From positions 1 to 37,902 of the forward strand of contig JAGHRS010000040.1 in the NCBI GenBank assembly GCA_018066285.1: 37,902 nt of DNA. Direction: 5' to 3'. Origin of the DNA: Candidatus Treponema caballi. Lineage in GTDB: Bacteria; Spirochaetota; Spirochaetia; Treponematales; Treponemataceae. Below, one piece after another: positions 16,813 through 23,612 of this stretch (positions are counted from its first letter, which is position 1; every line of letters starts with the position of its first letter). The position numbers and the translations under genes were made by a program. A model generated the notes under the pieces. That model was not told the origin of the DNA. It searched no databases and was given only the letters and a program-made list of their open reading frames with translations.

Positions 16813-17868
16813 TTATGGCATGGTAGCAAGCACTTTTGTAATTTTTTCTACCTGTTTTTGTCCAAGACGCGGATATAACGGGAAATTAACACAGCGAAGT
16901 GCCATTGAAGCAGCATTACGGCAGTTGCGGATGTTCTCATCCTCACAATCTTCCCCGCCACGGATGGCAATTACTGACTGGGCAAACACAGGCGCTATCT
17001 CAATTTCCTTTTTCTGGGCGTACTGGCTGACATCCTTGAGACCGCTTGAAAGCAGGACAGGGAACGAATATACAGCACACTGCCCTTCCCCTTTCTGAGT
17101 GAGCAGTTTGTGCCGGCTCTGCAAAAGCGAGCGTGTGTACAGTTCACGAAGTTCGCGGCGCTTCTCCTCGTTTCTTGTAAGTTCTTTCAACTGGACAAAA
17201 CCGAGAGCGGCGTTTATGTCAGGAAGCCTGTCTGTAGACGGAATTCCGCTTAAAATTGACTTGAGCGCAGACCAGTTTCGGTCTTTTGCTGCAAAAAGCA
17301 CAGCGCCGCCGCCTGCTGTAAGGAGATCGTCCTGTTCCAGCCCGAGAATAGTGAAAACACCGAACGAGCCAGCTTTCTTTTCCGTATCTTCCAGAGTAAG
17401 GAAAGCGCCCGCACTCTGAGAAATGTCTTCAATAACAGAAACGCCTGTTTCCAGAATGGAAAGCATATCCGGCATAAAACCGCATGTCTCGTGAAGCAGA
17501 AGGACACGTCCACCCTTCACCATGCCGTCTTTTATCGTATCAGATGTCGGGAAAAGTTCATCAGGAGCTACATCAAGCACAATCGGATCACAGCCTGCAT
17601 CGCAGACAGCAGAATACTGCCAGTCAGGAGCAAGAGCTGAAATCATGACACCAATGCGGTCATCAAATCCAAGTGCGTGAAGAGCGTATTTCAATGCAAG
17701 AGCGGGACTTCTTAATGCAACAGCCCCACTCACCTCAAAAGTTTTTTGAATGAGTTCAACCAGGCGCAGATTCATTTCCCCAGGACCTGTTTTTTCTTCA
17801 ACCATACAGGTTAAAACAGCGTCCATCTCTTTTCTGCGGATGGTTGAGCTATATGTCTGAATCTTCAT
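16813..17868 (-). CDS. DegT/DnrJ/EryC1-fold protein lacking the PLP lysine
   Basis: This 351-residue protein resembles sugar aminotransferases of the DegT/DnrJ/EryC1/StrS family (aspartate aminotransferase fold). The N-terminus (MKIQTYSSTIRRKEMDAVL) and the VIEDISQSAGA motif (residues 145-155) fit the family. The segment that should hold the PLP-binding lysine (residues 172-190, FTILGLEQDDLLTAGGGAV) contains no lysine; the nearest are residues 164-165 and 195. An aminotransferase role is therefore doubtful. It may be a non-PLP paralogue with a binding or regulatory role. It sits 20 bases after cheW and 20 before nadK. No clear ribosome binding site is seen. Confidence 0.78.
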   Translation of the reverse strand: MKIQTYSSTIRRKEMDAVLTCMVEEKTGPGEMNLRLVELIQKTFEVSGAVALRSPALALKYALHALGFDDRIGVMISALAPDWQYSAVCDAGCDPIVLDVAPDELFPTSDTIKDGMVKGGRVLLLHETCGFMPDMLSILETGVSVIEDISQSAGAFLTLEDTEKKAGSFGVFTILGLEQDDLLTAGGGAVLFAAKDRNWSALKSILSGIPSTDRLPDINAALGFVQLKELTRNEEKRRELRELYTRSLLQSRHKLLTQKGEGQCAVYSFPVLLSSGLKDVSQYAQKKEIEIAPVFAQSVIAIRGGEDCEDENIRNCRNAASMALRCVNFPLYPRLGQKQVEKITKVLATMP

Positions 17869-17888
17869 AAATCATTATAAAAGCGATA

Positions 17889-18368
17889 TCAGCGGCCGAT
17901 GAGCTTCTGCAGTTCTTTCGGATTGAACAGACGTCTGATGTCAAGCACGATGAGGTATCCGTTTTCCTGGCGGATAACACCGTGGATGTACTCAGAGCCA
18001 ATTCCGCTGAGCATCTGTGGCGGCGGCTTAACTTCGTCTGATTTTACCTGAACTACGCGTGCAATGCGGTCAATGATAATACCAATTTTTATACCATCGA
18101 TATTGAGGATGATGAATCCACCCTGAGATTCTTCATCTTCATCTTCGTCAAACTGTACCTTAGCGATACGGAAACGCTTGTGCAGACTGATAACTGGTAT
18201 TATCTCCCTGCGCAAGTTGAAAATTCCTTCTACATAATATGGAGCATTCGGGATTGGGCGGACATTCTGAATCTTAACGATTTCCTTAACGTCCATAATA
18301 TCAACGCCGTACAACTCTTCTCCCAGCTGGAAAGTAACAAGCTGGAACTGTGAATCACCTACTGCCAT
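17889..18368 (-). CDS. cheW: Chemotaxis coupling protein CheW
   Basis: This scaffold links chemoreceptors to the CheA kinase in cytoplasmic-membrane arrays. The 159-residue single CheW domain shows LVTFQLGEELYGVDIMDVKEIVKI at the N-terminus, the NLRREIIPVISLHKRF motif (the usual NLRG segment reads NLRR) and IGIIIDRIARVVQV. GGAGG lies 4 bases before the ATG. It is separated from rpmE by a strong terminator, so it must have its own promoter, which I could not place with confidence. Confidence 0.96.
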   Translation of the reverse strand: MAVGDSQFQLVTFQLGEELYGVDIMDVKEIVKIQNVRPIPNAPYYVEGIFNLRREIIPVISLHKRFRIAKVQFDEDEDEESQGGFIILNIDGIKIGIIIDRIARVVQVKSDEVKPPPQMLSGIGSEYIHGVIRQENGYLIVLDIRRLFNPKELQKLIGR

Positions 18369-18451
18369 AACGCCTCCGAATTTTAGGATACAACGAAACC
18401 CACATTTTTACAAGCAAGAACAAATTATCGTAAAATCTAACGTATAAACCT

Positions 18452-18482
18452 AAAAAAAAGCGCGTCCACTTCTGAACGCGCT
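18452..18482 (-). terminator. Intrinsic terminator after rpmE
   Basis: A 7-bp stem (AGCGCGT / ACGCGCT) is followed on the minus strand by eight Ts (18452-18459), just past the rpmE stop. It closes the rho-rpmE transcript ahead of cheW. Confidence 0.85.
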
Positions 18483-18503
18483 CCTCTAATCCTCAAAAAG
18501 GAA

Positions 18504-18707
18504 TTACTGCTTGATATTGTAGCGTTTGTTGAAGCGTTCAATACGTCCTGCAGTGTCAACGAGCTTCTGCTTACCTGTGAAGAACGGGTGGCAGGCTGAA
18601 CAAATTTCAACGTTGATGTTCTCAACTGTTGAACGTGTTTCGATGACGTTACCACATACGCAGGTAATCTTTGTCAGTTCGTACTTTGGATGAATACCTT
18701 CTTTCAT
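18504..18707 (-). CDS. rpmE: 50S ribosomal protein L31
   Basis: This is the ribosomal L31 of the central-protuberance/bridge region. The 67-residue product starts [20 protein letters not shown] and has four cysteines (CVC and CSAC pairs) that form the zinc site of the C+ form of L31, followed by [24 protein letters not shown]. The start at 18707 is preceded by AGGAGG at 6 bases. A longer in-frame reading has no support. It lies downstream of rho, an arrangement found in many bacteria. Confidence 0.96.
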   Translation of the reverse strand: MKEGIHPKYELTKITCVCGNVIETRSTVENINVEICSACHPFFTGKQKLVDTAGRIERFNKRYNIKQ

Positions 18708-18793
18708 ATCTATCCTCCTGATATATTTACTGGTTTGCCCGGATATCACTGCCTTGCGGCCCCGCGATACACACAAACCCCACAAATTTCGCT

Positions 18794-20296
18794 TTACTCT
18801 CCGCCCATGCCGTTCATGGAGCGAAGGAACGCTTCATTATTCTTTGTTTTGCGCATTCTGTCAATAAGGAGCTCAATAATTTCCCCATCATCCATAGGAT
18901 TGATAACTTTACGCAGAACCCAGATCTTCTGGAGTTCTTCTTCAGTAAGCAGCAGGTCTTCCTTCCTTGTTCCAGACTTCTTGATATTGATAGCCGGGAA
19001 TAGGCGGCGGTCTGCGAGCTTTCTGTCCAGGTTGATTTCCATGTTGCCGGTACCCTTGAATTCTTCAAAGATAACTTCATCCATACGGCTACCTGTCTCA
19101 ATAAGAGCCGTAGAAATAATTGTAAGGCTTCCACCCTCCTCCACGTTACGCGCAGCACCAAAGAAACGCTTCGGCTTATGCAGTGCGTTTGAATCAACAC
19201 CACCTGACAGAACCTTTCCTGATGTAGGAACAGTCTGGTTGTAAGCACGTGCAAGACGGGTAATTGAGTCAAGGAAGATGACGACATCGCGCTTATGCTC
19301 TACAAGTCTCTTTGCCTTCTCAAGAACCATCTCAGCTACCTGAACGTGGCGTGTTGCAGGCTCATCAAATGTTGATGAAATAACTTCCGCATTGATTGAG
19401 CGCTCCATATCGGTAACTTCCTCCGGGCGTTCATCAATAAGAAGGACGATAATCTTTACTTCAGGGTGATTTGCAGTAATTGCGTTTGCAATCTTCTGCA
19501 TCAGGATTGTCTTACCTGCTTTAGGAGGTGCAACAATCAGGGAACGCTGTCCCTTTCCAATCGGGCAGAACAGGTCCATGATGCGTGTTGAAAGCTCTTC
19601 TGTAACTGTCTCAAGATGCAGTTTCTCATCCGGATACAGCGGGGTCAGGTTTTCAAAAGGAATACGTGTCTGTGCGGCACGTGTATCATCGTCGTTGACT
19701 GTCTCAACGCGGAGCAGCGCAAAGAAACGCTCGCCGTCTTTAGGTGAACGGATCTGGCCGTAAATGGTATCACCTGTCTTAAGGTTGAACAGGCGGATCT
19801 GGCTTGGTGAAATGTAAATATCATCCGGACCTGGCAGATAGCTGTTCTGTGGTGAACGGAGGAAACCATATCCGTCTGGCAGGATTTCCAGCGCACCGGA
19901 AGCAAAAATGATTCCACCATGCTCGGTATGAGCCTTAAGGATGACGAAGATAAGCTCCTGCTTCTTCATTGGAGCAAGGTCATTGCGGTCAAGACCATAT
20001 TGGGCTGCAAGGTCACGCAGGTCATGCATTCCCATTGCTGTAAGGTCATTGATAACAAGCTTCGGCTTTCCTTCGCGGTTCTGATCCTGAGCGTTTTCCT
20101 GCGGAACGGCCGCTTCTGCGACATCCTCCGGGATGGCTGTTTCTATTTTTGGTGTTGATTTTACGACTGGTTTTGCTGAAAACGCTCTTGGCGTCCTTTT
20201 TCTGTCATTCTTAACAACAATGCGTTTGCGGGGTGCAGATTCGGCTGCACGCTGCTCTTCCTGAGCGGGTACTGCTCCGTTTTCCTGTTCTTCCAT
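18794..20296 (-). CDS. rho: Transcription termination factor Rho
   Basis: This hexameric RNA helicase terminates untranslated transcripts. The 500-residue protein has an N-terminal charged, low-complexity extension (about residues 1-80, rich in Glu, Ala, Lys and Arg). The Rho N-terminal/cold-shock RNA-binding region follows ([30 protein letters not shown]), then the ATPase core with Walker [10 protein letters not shown], Walker [17 protein letters not shown], the Q-loop region [20 protein letters not shown] and the C-terminal ERRLFPAI-type segment ([21 protein letters not shown]). The extension resembles those in Rho of other phyla and may modify RNA binding or assembly. AGGAAG lies upstream of the ATG. 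Confidence 0.97.
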   Translation of the reverse strand: MEEQENGAVPAQEEQRAAESAPRKRIVVKNDRKRTPRAFSAKPVVKSTPKIETAIPEDVAEAAVPQENAQDQNREGKPKLVINDLTAMGMHDLRDLAAQYGLDRNDLAPMKKQELIFVILKAHTEHGGIIFASGALEILPDGYGFLRSPQNSYLPGPDDIYISPSQIRLFNLKTGDTIYGQIRSPKDGERFFALLRVETVNDDDTRAAQTRIPFENLTPLYPDEKLHLETVTEELSTRIMDLFCPIGKGQRSLIVAPPKAGKTILMQKIANAITANHPEVKIIVLLIDERPEEVTDMERSINAEVISSTFDEPATRHVQVAEMVLEKAKRLVEHKRDVVIFLDSITRLARAYNQTVPTSGKVLSGGVDSNALHKPKRFFGAARNVEEGGSLTIISTALIETGSRMDEVIFEEFKGTGNMEINLDRKLADRRLFPAINIKKSGTRKEDLLLTEEELQKIWVLRKVINPMDDGEIIELLIDRMRKTKNNEAFLRSMNGMGGE

Positions 20297-20367
20297 TACA
20301 GATTCTTCCTGTTGTTGATTGTTTACGGATTATGAATTGGCTGTGCCAAAGAAAATTGTATACAATC

Positions 20368-20397
20368 ACTATAAAATAATTATTTCAGTACTGTCAA
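20368..20397 (-). promoter_or_regulatory. Promoter of rho
   Basis: On the minus strand a consensus -35 TTGACA (20392-20397), an 18-base spacer and a -10 TATAGT (20368-20373) give a predicted start near 20361 and a leader of about 65 bases. Confidence 0.7.
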
Positions 20398-20413
20398 TAC
20401 TGTATTATATTGC

Positions 20414-20434
20414 ATCCTGAACTTGAGTCAGGAT
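20414..20434 (-). terminator. Hairpin after the bactofilin gene
   Basis: A perfect 7-bp inverted repeat (ATCCTGA / TCAGGAT, loop of 7) lies just after the bactofilin stop. There is no T tract on the minus strand, so it may stabilise the 3' end or assist Rho rather than terminate alone. Confidence 0.4.
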
Positions 20435-20437
20435 CTA

Positions 20438-20848
20438 TTATTGCTGATCGTTCTGAAGCTGTTCCTTGAACTCTGCAGTTGAAACTGAAAAGACATCAAC
20501 ATCCTGAGTATCTTCCAGCATGGTAACAGCTCCCTGATATTCAACATTTTCAGCGATTCTGAGTTTACGGGTTTTAATATCACCGTTAATCTTGCTTCCT
20601 GAGCGGATTTCAAGTCTGTCACGAGCGTTGATGTTTCCCTTTACAGAACCCGCAATCATTATTGCAGATGCAGACATCTCATCAACTTCACATTCAGCAG
20701 TCTTTGCAATTTCAAGTTTTCCTTCTGATTTGATGGTTCCTTCGAACTTTCCGGTTACAACAAGTGAATCTGTGAATTCAAGGTATCCTTCAAAGCAGGT
20801 TTCTTCACCCAAAACCGTAATATTTCCGTTAGTCTGCTGTTTTGCCAT
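20438..20848 (-). CDS. Bactofilin family cytoskeletal protein
   Basis: This 136-residue bactofilin (polymer-forming cytoskeletal protein, DUF583) has a central beta-helix of short repeats (about residues 15-105, e.g. GYLEFTDSLVVTGKFEGTIKSEGKLEI, ASAIMIAGSVKGNINARDRLEI, GSKINGDIKTRKLRI), flanked by short polar tails. Bactofilins form nucleotide-independent filaments that scaffold cell shape, wall synthesis or, in spirochaetes, envelope organisation. The start overlaps the end of lnt by 20 bases with AGGAAA upstream. The low-complexity acidic C-terminus is typical. Confidence 0.9.
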   Translation of the reverse strand: MAKQQTNGNITVLGEETCFEGYLEFTDSLVVTGKFEGTIKSEGKLEIAKTAECEVDEMSASAIMIAGSVKGNINARDRLEIRSGSKINGDIKTRKLRIAENVEYQGAVTMLEDTQDVDVFSVSTAEFKEQLQNDQQ

Positions 20849-22445
20849 ATTTTTTTCCTGTAATCTTCAATACTATTCCATATACGAACATTGCCGCCAT
20901 CAGAATGATGGAGAGAACACCCGTCCAGTCACCGAATCTGGTATATATCGTCATACCTTCTTTATCAGCAAGTGGTATTTTTCCAATAATGTAGCTTTCT
21001 GTAAACGGCTCGGCCTGAGCAAGTACTTTTCCATTAGGATCAATAATTACTGTCTGACCTGATGCTGTGGAACGGACAGAAGGTATGCGGTTCTCTACCG
21101 TCCGGAATAATCCCATGGCAAGATGCTGACGCTGACAGGCCTCACTTCTCGCCCACGCATCATTTGAAAGGTTTACAAGCGCCTCGGCACCATTAAGGGC
21201 AAAAAGTCTTCCGATGCTACCGAATGTGTCTTCAAAGCAGATTGGCGTACCAAACTTAAGGCCATCTACTTCAAAAATGACCGGATCAGTACCCTGCTCC
21301 CAAAAGTGTGTGTCATTTTCTACAAGGAACGTATAAATGCCAGGCAGCAGCTTTTCAAACGGGAAACTTTCAGTAAACGGAACAAGATGAAGCTTCCAAT
21401 AGCGCTCCGGCTCCGGTGGAATGCAGTTTTCTCCAGGGCGGAACAAAAGGACAGCGTTATAATCGCAGTCTGTCCAGATGCCGTTATGATCATATCCCTT
21501 TACACAGTCATCATTACCGATAATAAATGGAACGTCTTTTGAATCAATGTATTCAAGAAGTTTTTCAACAAGTTCGAGACGCGTCTCATCGTATCTTTCT
21601 TCATAATGATAGGTAATGCGTGGAACAAAAGCAGTTTCAGGCCAGACAACAAAATCGACTTCCGGGTTTTCAGCAAGCGCGTCATCTGAAAGCCGCTCAA
21701 GAGTACGAAGGTCACGTCTGTATGAAGCTGTACCCCCAACCCAGGGATCGCTGTTTGTCTGTATCAGGGCAACTGTCTTCGCATCTTCTTCCTTATAGTC
21801 GACAGGAGAAACAAGACCATACACGATGACAAGCGCGAAAACGCCAAGCCATACGAATCCCGCTGTTTTATGATTTCTGATTTTATCAGTAATCTTTCCT
21901 GCAGGATCAAGGATAACGGTTGCCAACCAGGCTGAAGTAAAGGTAATAATGGCGCTCAGTCCGAAAACGCCGATGATGTCCGCACACTGGATGATGACAT
22001 TCCATCTGTACTGAGAATAAGCGGTAACACCATAATTAAAGCCTGTAAAGCCCAGTGTCTTTATGTACTCGTATGCACACCAGACAATCCACTGTGCATA
22101 TACGGCCTTTTTCGGGAAAAGTACAGTTGCAGCTTTCATGATGGGGAATGTAATCATGAGATACAATCCATACATTCCTGCAATTACCGGCATTGCAGCT
22201 GGATTAAATGTCGCAAGCCACCAGACATAGACGGTATAGCTTCCTATTCCGTACAGAAAGCCATAAAACCATACTGTCTTCCATGACACACGGGTAATCA
22301 ATATGAAAATCGGGATAAATGCAAAATAAGAAAGGATTGGAATGCCACACAACAAAAGATTTGTTGGATGTGGCAAAGCAAAAAGGAAGATTCCGGCAAC
22401 AAGCAGCGAAATATTGATCAATACGCTTTTAGTTTTTTTACTCAT
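20829..22445 (-). CDS. lnt: Apolipoprotein N-acyltransferase
   Basis: This inner-membrane enzyme adds the third acyl chain to lipoproteins. The 538-residue protein has N-terminal hydrophobic segments (about six helices to residue 205), a periplasmic carbon-nitrogen hydrolase domain with a Glu-Lys-Cys triad (WPETAF Glu, KLHLVPF Lys, PICFED Cys), and a C-terminal helix. All catalytic elements are present. It follows the HU gene by 15 bases without a terminator and overlaps the bactofilin start. It fits the window's lipoproteins, which carry lipobox cysteines. Confidence 0.95.
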   Translation of the reverse strand: MSKKTKSVLINISLLVAGIFLFALPHPTNLLLCGIPILSYFAFIPIFILITRVSWKTVWFYGFLYGIGSYTVYVWWLATFNPAAMPVIAGMYGLYLMITFPIMKAATVLFPKKAVYAQWIVWCAYEYIKTLGFTGFNYGVTAYSQYRWNVIIQCADIIGVFGLSAIITFTSAWLATVILDPAGKITDKIRNHKTAGFVWLGVFALVIVYGLVSPVDYKEEDAKTVALIQTNSDPWVGGTASYRRDLRTLERLSDDALAENPEVDFVVWPETAFVPRITYHYEERYDETRLELVEKLLEYIDSKDVPFIIGNDDCVKGYDHNGIWTDCDYNAVLLFRPGENCIPPEPERYWKLHLVPFTESFPFEKLLPGIYTFLVENDTHFWEQGTDPVIFEVDGLKFGTPICFEDTFGSIGRLFALNGAEALVNLSNDAWARSEACQRQHLAMGLFRTVENRIPSVRSTASGQTVIIDPNGKVLAQAEPFTESYIIGKIPLADKEGMTIYTRFGDWTGVLSIILMAAMFVYGIVLKITGKKYGKTAD

Positions 22446-22460
22446 GTTACCGTCTGAATG

Positions 22461-22772
22461 TTATTTCTTTTCTACAGGAAGCTTCCACAGAGCGTTCTTC
22501 AAATCCTGACCAGATCTGAACGCAGCTACATAATGCGGCTCAACAGACAGCTGCTCTCCGGTTTTCGGATTGCGGGCCTTTTCCCTTCCTTTGCGGAGAC
22601 GGAGTTCGAATGTACCAAAACCGCGGAGTTCAATTGTTGAACCATCTTTAAGATTTTCTTTTATCTGAACAAGTAATGACTCAATAACAGACTGTACAAC
22701 TTTTTTTTCGCAGTTTACATCATTATAGACAGATTCTACTAAATCAAACTTTGTAACTTTTTTTGAAGCCAT
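22461..22772 (-). CDS. HU/IHF family DNA-binding protein
   Basis: This 103-residue nucleoid protein of the HU/IHF fold has helices around KFDLVESVYNDVN and KVVQSVIESLLVQIKENL, the conserved GSTIELRGFGTFELRLRKGREKARNPKTGE beta-arm region, and AFRSGQDLKNAL. The Pro-Lys-Thr-Gly segment of the DNA-intercalating arm is present. It is first in an HU-lnt-bactofilin cluster. The ATG is preceded by GAGG. Whether it acts as homodimeric HU or an IHF-like partner is not resolved. Confidence 0.94.
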   Translation of the reverse strand: MASKKVTKFDLVESVYNDVNCEKKVVQSVIESLLVQIKENLKDGSTIELRGFGTFELRLRKGREKARNPKTGEQLSVEPHYVAAFRSGQDLKNALWKLPVEKK

Positions 22773-22864
22773 ACAGCTACCTCATTCCTTATTTACTGAT
22801 TATTTACAAGTATATCTTTATTTATAAATAAAATATACAGATACATTTTGAAATTACAGAAAGT

Positions 22865-22913
22865 CAGAGTCCCGGAACTCACGATATCATGAACATTCCG
22901 GGTAATAGCTCTG
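22865..22913 (-). terminator. Long hairpin after rpsT
   Basis: Nested inverted repeats (CAGAG...CTCTG and CCCGGAA...TTCCGGG around a central GATATC) form a stable stem in the rpsT-HU gap, followed by a T-containing tract on the minus strand. It is probably the rpsT terminator, but it could also be the start of the HU leader. Confidence 0.55.
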
Positions 22914-22924
22914 ATTTTCTCTTG

Positions 22925-23203
22925 TTATTTCGCAGCTGCAAATGAAGCGTTATACAGCTTCATCATGCGTGACTTCTTACGCGAAACAGCATTCTTAGAC
23001 AAAATTCCCTTGCTTCCTGCAGTATCCAGCTCTTTGCAAAGAGCCTTCAGCTTTTCGGCTGCAAGTGCAGAATCCTTAGCATGTACAGCTTCTACGAATT
23101 TCTTAGCGCTGGTGCGTGCTGAACTTTTTGCGGTCTTATTGCGCAAGCGACGGACTTCGCTCTGCTTATGTCTTTTTTCTGCAGATGATTGTTTTGCTGC
23201 CAA
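22925..23203 (-). CDS. rpsT: 30S ribosomal protein S20
   Basis: This 92-residue 16S-rRNA-binding protein is highly basic, with the family pattern SSAEKRHKQSEVRRLRNKTAKSSARTS and the C-terminal KNAVSRKKSRMMKLYN. The start codon is TTG at 23203, with GGAGG 7 bases upstream. E. coli rpsT also uses UUG, where it takes part in translational autocontrol. It is monocistronic, with its own promoter and a following hairpin. Confidence 0.96.
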   Translation of the reverse strand: MAAKQSSAEKRHKQSEVRRLRNKTAKSSARTSAKKFVEAVHAKDSALAAEKLKALCKELDTAGSKGILSKNAVSRKKSRMMKLYNASFAAAK

Positions 23204-23233
23204 AGGAAACCCTCCAAACGTAAACTGTGGATT

Positions 23234-23262
23234 ATGTTACCAAACCGATTATGATTAGTCAA
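23234..23262 (-). promoter_or_regulatory. Promoter of rpsT
   Basis: On the minus strand a -35 TTGACT (23257-23262), a 17-base spacer and TAACAT (23234-23239) give a predicted start near 23227, a short leader for the TTG at 23203. Confidence 0.55.
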
Positions 23263-23323
23263 GTGTATTAAATATTATATCAGAAGAAATTAGCGGATTA
23301 AAAAAGTTCTTTTCCTGCAGTTA

Positions 23324-23352
23324 TTGACTACAAAACATAATTTGTGTATAGT
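23324..23352 (+). promoter_or_regulatory. Promoter of the small zinc-ribbon gene
   Basis: TTGACT (23324-23329), a 17-base spacer and TATAGT (23347-23352) form a near-consensus sigma-70 promoter. The predicted start is near 23359, with a leader of about 26 bases holding CCGGAGG. Confidence 0.7.
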
Positions 23353-23384
23353 TGCTTAATAAATAGAAATTCCGGAGGCTGATT

Positions 23385-23555
23385 ATGGCTGGAGCCAGTA
23401 AAAACTCACGTACAACCGTCGCAACACATAAATTCTTCTGCTCATGCGGTGGTGAAATTCAGATGAAGACAATGTTTGAAAACGGCAAATTGAAGAACAT
23501 CGCTGAGTGCACAAAGTGCAAGCGCACAGAACGCCGCCCAAAAGACTTCAAATAA
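23385..23555 (+). CDS. Small zinc-ribbon-like protein of unknown function
   Basis: This 56-residue product reads MAGASKNSRTTVATHKFF, then CSC, a central GGEIQMKTMFENGKLKN turn, then CTKC, ending in KRTERRPKDFK. The CxC/CxxC spacing (Cys19, Cys21, Cys42, Cys45 counted from the start) suggests one zinc ion. It is strongly basic, in keeping with RNA or ribosome binding, as in small ribosomal or RNA polymerase accessory zinc proteins. GGAGG lies 7 bases before the ATG. The gene has its own near-consensus promoter and an excellent terminator, so it is a short, probably abundant, stand-alone transcript. I do not recognise it as a named family. Confidence 0.82.
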   Translation: MAGASKNSRTTVATHKFFCSCGGEIQMKTMFENGKLKNIAECTKCKRTERRPKDFK

Positions 23556-23576
23556 GATTTTGTTGCTATAAAAAAG

Positions 23577-23609
23577 CTGCACGCCAGAAAGGTGATGCAG
23601 TTTTTTTTT
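23577..23609. terminator. Strong, probably bidirectional terminator
   Basis: The stem CTGCACGCC / GGTG(A)TGCAG, with one bulged A, is followed on the plus strand by nine Ts (23601-23609). On the minus strand it is followed by a six-T run. It serves the small zinc-ribbon gene and the convergent DinG-like gene. Confidence 0.88.
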
Positions 23610-23612
23610 GCC

